Of a stretch of DNA of 64,000 nt, positions 61,496 to 64,000 are shown one piece after another. The position numbers and the translations under genes were made by a program. The notes under the pieces were generated by a model. That model did not search any database and was not told the DNA's origin. It saw only the letters and a program-made list of their open reading frames with translations. The DNA comes from Cohaesibacter sp. ES.047 (GTDB lineage: Bacteria; Pseudomonadota; Alphaproteobacteria; Rhizobiales; Cohaesibacteraceae): the NCBI RefSeq assembly GCF_900215505.1, contig NZ_LT907844.1, positions 1,522,501 to 1,586,500 of the forward strand, written 5' to 3'. Position 1 is the first letter of the stretch, and the number at the start of each line of letters is the position of its first letter.

Positions 61496-62628
61496 GGCTG
61501 TTGAGTTCCTTGTTGCTGGTTGGGGGAGGGGTCTGGTTTGGTCAGAGTGATGCGAATGCGGGCAGCCATGCCAGGGCGGATGCCTGCCGGCGGATCTTTC
61601 GGCACAAGCCGAAGGCTGACGGTGCCCTTGGCGCTGTTGACCTCTGGTGCGATGCGCTGGACGGCGACCGCAAAAGGCTTGTCGGCAAAAGCGTCCAGAG
61701 TGGCTTCTCCCACCTGACCGGAGACGAGGCCGCCAACCGCCTTCTCCGCCACATCGGCATCGATCACCAACTGGTCAAACCGGGCGATCGTGACAAGTCC
61801 GCCAGAGCGAATGGCGTCGGAAAAATCCGGCACTCTGTCGCCCTTTCTCGCGGTGACTTGCAGCACGGTGCCTGAAATGGGCGCGCGAATGGTAAGATCG
61901 GCAAGCTTTGCCTCAGCTTCCCTCAGGTCAAGCGCGCTCTTGTCCGCAGCAACGCGGGCCTGCTCCACCATGTTTGCCGCCTCAAGGGCCGCAACTCTCG
62001 CTCGTTGAAGATCTGTGTCCGAGACGAACCCGCGTTCGTTCAGCCCAATGGCGCGTTTGAAGGTGGCGTCCTTGTCAGAAGACGCGATGCGGGCCGCTTC
62101 AAGGGCGAGTGTGGCAGCCTTTCTTGAAGCTGTGGCTTGTTGCACAGCAAGGCGGAGATCGAGATCGTCAAGGGTGATGAGCGCTTGGCCAATGGTGACC
62201 GTATCGCCCGGTTTGACGGAGACCGCTGTAATCTGCCCCGCATATTGGGCGAAGAGCGTCACTTTGTCGGGCGCAATCACATAGCCCGAGCCGGTCACCT
62301 GTGCCGGGATTGCCGCCGGAGGCATGGACTGGAGGGCGTTGTCCTTGCTCGCCTGCATTGATGAAGGCGTGGTTTGCAGCGCCGTTTGGGTGAGTGGGTT
62401 CTCAATAGGCGCGCCCAGCATTTCGTAAAAGGCAGCGGGCAGATCGGGCTTAAATAAAGCGACCGATGCTATGGTGAGGAATGCGCCAGCCGTCAGCAAA
62501 AGCGTTTTTTTGCTGAAGAATGCGTGCCTCGCCGAGGATGGCGTTCTGTTCGTCGGCGGATCGACGGGGTCATTGTCTGAGAGAGCGCGCAGCGTCTGGG
62601 CAATTTTGCGCTCCTGTTCGGTGATCAT
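61492..62628 (-). CDS. HlyD/MacA-type periplasmic adaptor protein
   Basis: A 378-residue membrane-fusion protein from ATG 62628 (ATG 62634 is adjacent). Cytoplasmic start, one TM anchor (TLLLTAGAFLTIASVALF), then a barrel-sandwich half (VSVKPGDTVTIGQALITLDD), a coiled coil (around 160-230) and the second half (ADLTIRAPISGTVLQVTARKGD). It links the ABC permeases to an outer-membrane channel. No TolC-like gene is in the window. Its upstream region carries the CTGAATC-GC-GATTTAG dyad. First gene of the operon. Confidence 0.9.
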   Translation of the reverse strand: MITEQERKIAQTLRALSDNDPVDPPTNRTPSSARHAFFSKKTLLLTAGAFLTIASVALFKPDLPAAFYEMLGAPIENPLTQTALQTTPSSMQASKDNALQSMPPAAIPAQVTGSGYVIAPDKVTLFAQYAGQITAVSVKPGDTVTIGQALITLDDLDLRLAVQQATASRKAATLALEAARIASSDKDATFKRAIGLNERGFVSDTDLQRARVAALEAANMVEQARVAADKSALDLREAEAKLADLTIRAPISGTVLQVTARKGDRVPDFSDAIRSGGLVTIARFDQLVIDADVAEKAVGGLVSGQVGEATLDAFADKPFAVAVQRIAPEVNSAKGTVSLRLVPKDPPAGIRPGMAARIRITLTKPDPSPNQQQGTQQP

Positions 62629-62727
62629 GTTCATCCTATCGAGGTCCGGTGTTGGTGTGTGTGCTTGACACAGCCAACATCGGCTCCGCACCACAAAGGT
62701 GCGACCTCAATCATGAAATGATACGAA

Positions 62728-62743
62728 CTGAATCGCGATTTAG
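62728..62743. promoter_or_regulatory. Dyad CTGAATC-GC-GATTTAG, candidate AraC operator
   Basis: A 7+2+7 dyad with one mismatch; apart from two bases it matches the perfect dyad at 6374-6389. It overlaps the stop codon of the AraC gene and lies about 100 bases before the exporter adaptor start. Confidence 0.45.
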
Positions 62744-63825
62744 TCCATTCTCAAGCCTGCTCGACGGGCTAGCCTGCCTGCTGCCCTCCAGCCCCGCGCC
62801 TTGCGCCACTGTAAGGGCGTCATGCCCGTCACACGGCGGAATTCTCGGTTGAAGTTGGATTTGGTCTGAAACCCGACGTCGAACATGATGGTAGTTACTG
62901 GCGCCGTCTCGGTCAGAAAACGCTCGCAGGCTTCTGCGATGCGGTAATCGTTGACATATTGTGAGACATTCTTGCCCGTGCTTCGATTAATCGCTGCCGA
63001 TATCTCTCGTGAGGGGATGATGGCTTTTCGCGCAAGGCGATCAAGGTTGAGATCCAGATCACGATAAATATGTTTTTCGGTCATTAATATTTCGATGGTT
63101 GCCATGGTTCTAGCATCTTCCTCGTCTTGGAAGTCCGCATTCTCGTCCTCTTGCGCCGCGTCATCCGAGCCACGAAGCGAGCCGGGTGCCGCGCGGCTAC
63201 GGCTGGCGACTGCAACCGCAATCGAGAGAAACAAAAGAGTGCTGATGCTGCCCATTGTGGCGGCCAGCGCCATCCAGTGTGCGTCGTAAAAGATGGCATT
63301 GACACTGATGAGAGTATCAAGGCTGGCCGAGAATATCAGGACGAACGCGCTATATAGAAGCGCACGATGTGCCGAGCCTGCGCTCTCCAGCGAGGCAAGG
63401 CGAAGTTCATCAGGGCCGCGCCTTACCCTGTAAAGGATGAGCATCGCATAGATGATGAAGATCAGAATGATCGTTGCGTCGATGAACTGTCGCAAAGGAA
63501 CCAGCAGCAGAACCAGCATGATGGCAGGCGGCAGGGCATGCGGCATGAGCGCGACCAAGTTCTGCTTTTGCACCGAGCCGGTAAAATGCAGGGCGCCGCG
63601 GTAGACAAACACAGGCATTGCACTTGCGATCAGCGGAGCGACTACGTCCGCCCATTGTACATGATAGCCGAAGCGCAAACCGATCAGCATCGATTGAACC
63701 GCCGACAACAGGATCAGCAGCAGAAAAGGCCAGTTTCGTGGCTGTTCTTCATTGGTCCATATCATCAAGACAAACAGGATGACCAGAGGCAAGGTGACAA
63801 CAAAGGAAAGCGGGACAAAAATCAT
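62740..63825 (-). CDS. AraC-family regulator with N-terminal membrane domain (paralogue)
   Basis: A 361-residue protein with about seven hydrophobic segments (residues 4-215), a short acidic linker (DDAAQEDENADFQDEEDART) and a C-terminal double helix-turn-helix (LDRLARKAIIPSREISAAIN; FDVGFQTKSNFNREFRRVTG). Same architecture as 7541-8617. It lies upstream of the exporter operon on the same strand, so it may be its activator and could read an envelope signal. ATG 63825. Confidence 0.9.
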   Translation of the reverse strand: MIFVPLSFVVTLPLVILFVLMIWTNEEQPRNWPFLLLILLSAVQSMLIGLRFGYHVQWADVVAPLIASAMPVFVYRGALHFTGSVQKQNLVALMPHALPPAIMLVLLLVPLRQFIDATIILIFIIYAMLILYRVRRGPDELRLASLESAGSAHRALLYSAFVLIFSASLDTLISVNAIFYDAHWMALAATMGSISTLLFLSIAVAVASRSRAAPGSLRGSDDAAQEDENADFQDEEDARTMATIEILMTEKHIYRDLDLNLDRLARKAIIPSREISAAINRSTGKNVSQYVNDYRIAEACERFLTETAPVTTIMFDVGFQTKSNFNREFRRVTGMTPLQWRKARGWRAAGRLARRAGLRMD

Positions 63826-64000
63826 GAAAGTCTGACGCGTTTCGGTTCGAGTAAAGTGGATATCGTCAATTCTTGAGTTGCATGATCAGGACAGTTGCAC
63901 AACCGCCTTGTGAGTTAAAAGCCGCCCCGTGTTCAAAAAAATACACCATCAGACGAAAGGCTCCTCACCCTAAATGCAAAAATGCTGCGCTTTGCTCGAA
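63826..64000. other. Right edge of window, no gene seen
   Basis: No start codon with a ribosome-binding site, no dyad and no motif that I can support; probably the promoter region of the AraC gene and intergenic sequence. Confidence 0.4.

Noticed and set aside
1-64000. tRNA, rRNA or CRISPR array
   Set aside because: No cloverleaf with a TTCGA-type arm, no ribosomal RNA core sequences and no regularly spaced repeats were seen on reading.

Overview
The window reads as the chromosome of a free-living, probably marine alphaproteobacterium of the Hyphomicrobiales (Rhizobiales) type. The grounds are a NdvB/ChvB cyclic beta-1,2-glucan synthase of about 2,830 residues, a copper nitrite reductase next to NirV, norCBQD with NnrS, a TMAO respiration locus, several small protein families I know mainly from rhizobia and their relatives (DUF1488, DUF2218), and moderate GC content. 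The genus cannot be fixed from the sequence; Cohaesibacter- or Stappiaceae-like organisms would fit. No rRNA, tRNA or CRISPR array was found.

Layout. 0.1-3.4 kb: a DUF2218 gene convergent with a siderophore/ferric-iron ABC importer (binding protein, permease, ATPase). 3.5-6.3 kb: two MscS-type channels flanking a 24-residue membrane microprotein. 6.4-11.0 kb: a secreted alpha/beta hydrolase, a membrane-anchored AraC regulator, and a second hydrolase destroyed by a nonsense codon and an IS630 copy. 11-21 kb: denitrification block: nnrS, two small membrane proteins, norD, norQ, norB, norC (minus strand), a DUF1858 gene, an NnrR-type regulator, pseudoazurin, nirK, nirV and an uncharacterised acidic, His-rich protein. 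21.5-24.3 kb: an AraC regulator and an IS1111-group IS110 element with subterminal inverted repeats and a candidate bridge-RNA region. 24.3-29.8 kb: hflKC, then small conserved genes, a decayed transglutaminase-like pseudogene and a Crp/Fnr regulator. 30.0-38.6 kb: ndvB. 39.0-49.7 kb: the TMAO system: torA, torD, torC (one operon), torR with a second IS630 copy in its last codons, torS, and moeA. 49.9-58.3 kb: a secreted protein, an alpha/beta hydrolase with a divergent AraC regulator, an amidase, a TetR regulator divergent from an enoyl-CoA hydratase, a NIF3/CutA-like protein and a GGDEF-EAL protein. 58.4-63.8 kb: an overlapping four-gene ABC exporter operon and a second membrane AraC regulator.

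How it works together. NirK reduces nitrite to NO with electrons probably delivered by pseudoazurin. NorCB reduces NO to N2O, assisted by NorQ/NorD. NnrS and NnrR supply NO tolerance and NO-dependent control through two near-identical TTGTG-N4-CACAA sites. TorC/TorA reduce TMAO, TorD matures TorA, TorS/TorR sense and respond, and MoeA makes the molybdenum cofactor that TorA needs. A perfect FNR box lies between torS and moeA. Low-oxygen respiration is thus the main theme, with envelope maintenance (NdvB, MscS, HflKC) as the second.

The most notable non-gene signals are: two apparently identical, same-orientation IS630 copies bracketing about 33.5 kb that holds nir, nor, ndvB and torACD; an IS1111-type element with a candidate guide RNA; a palindrome shared by the two operons next to the paralogous membrane AraC regulators; and a transglutaminase fossil recognisable only by stitching reading frames.
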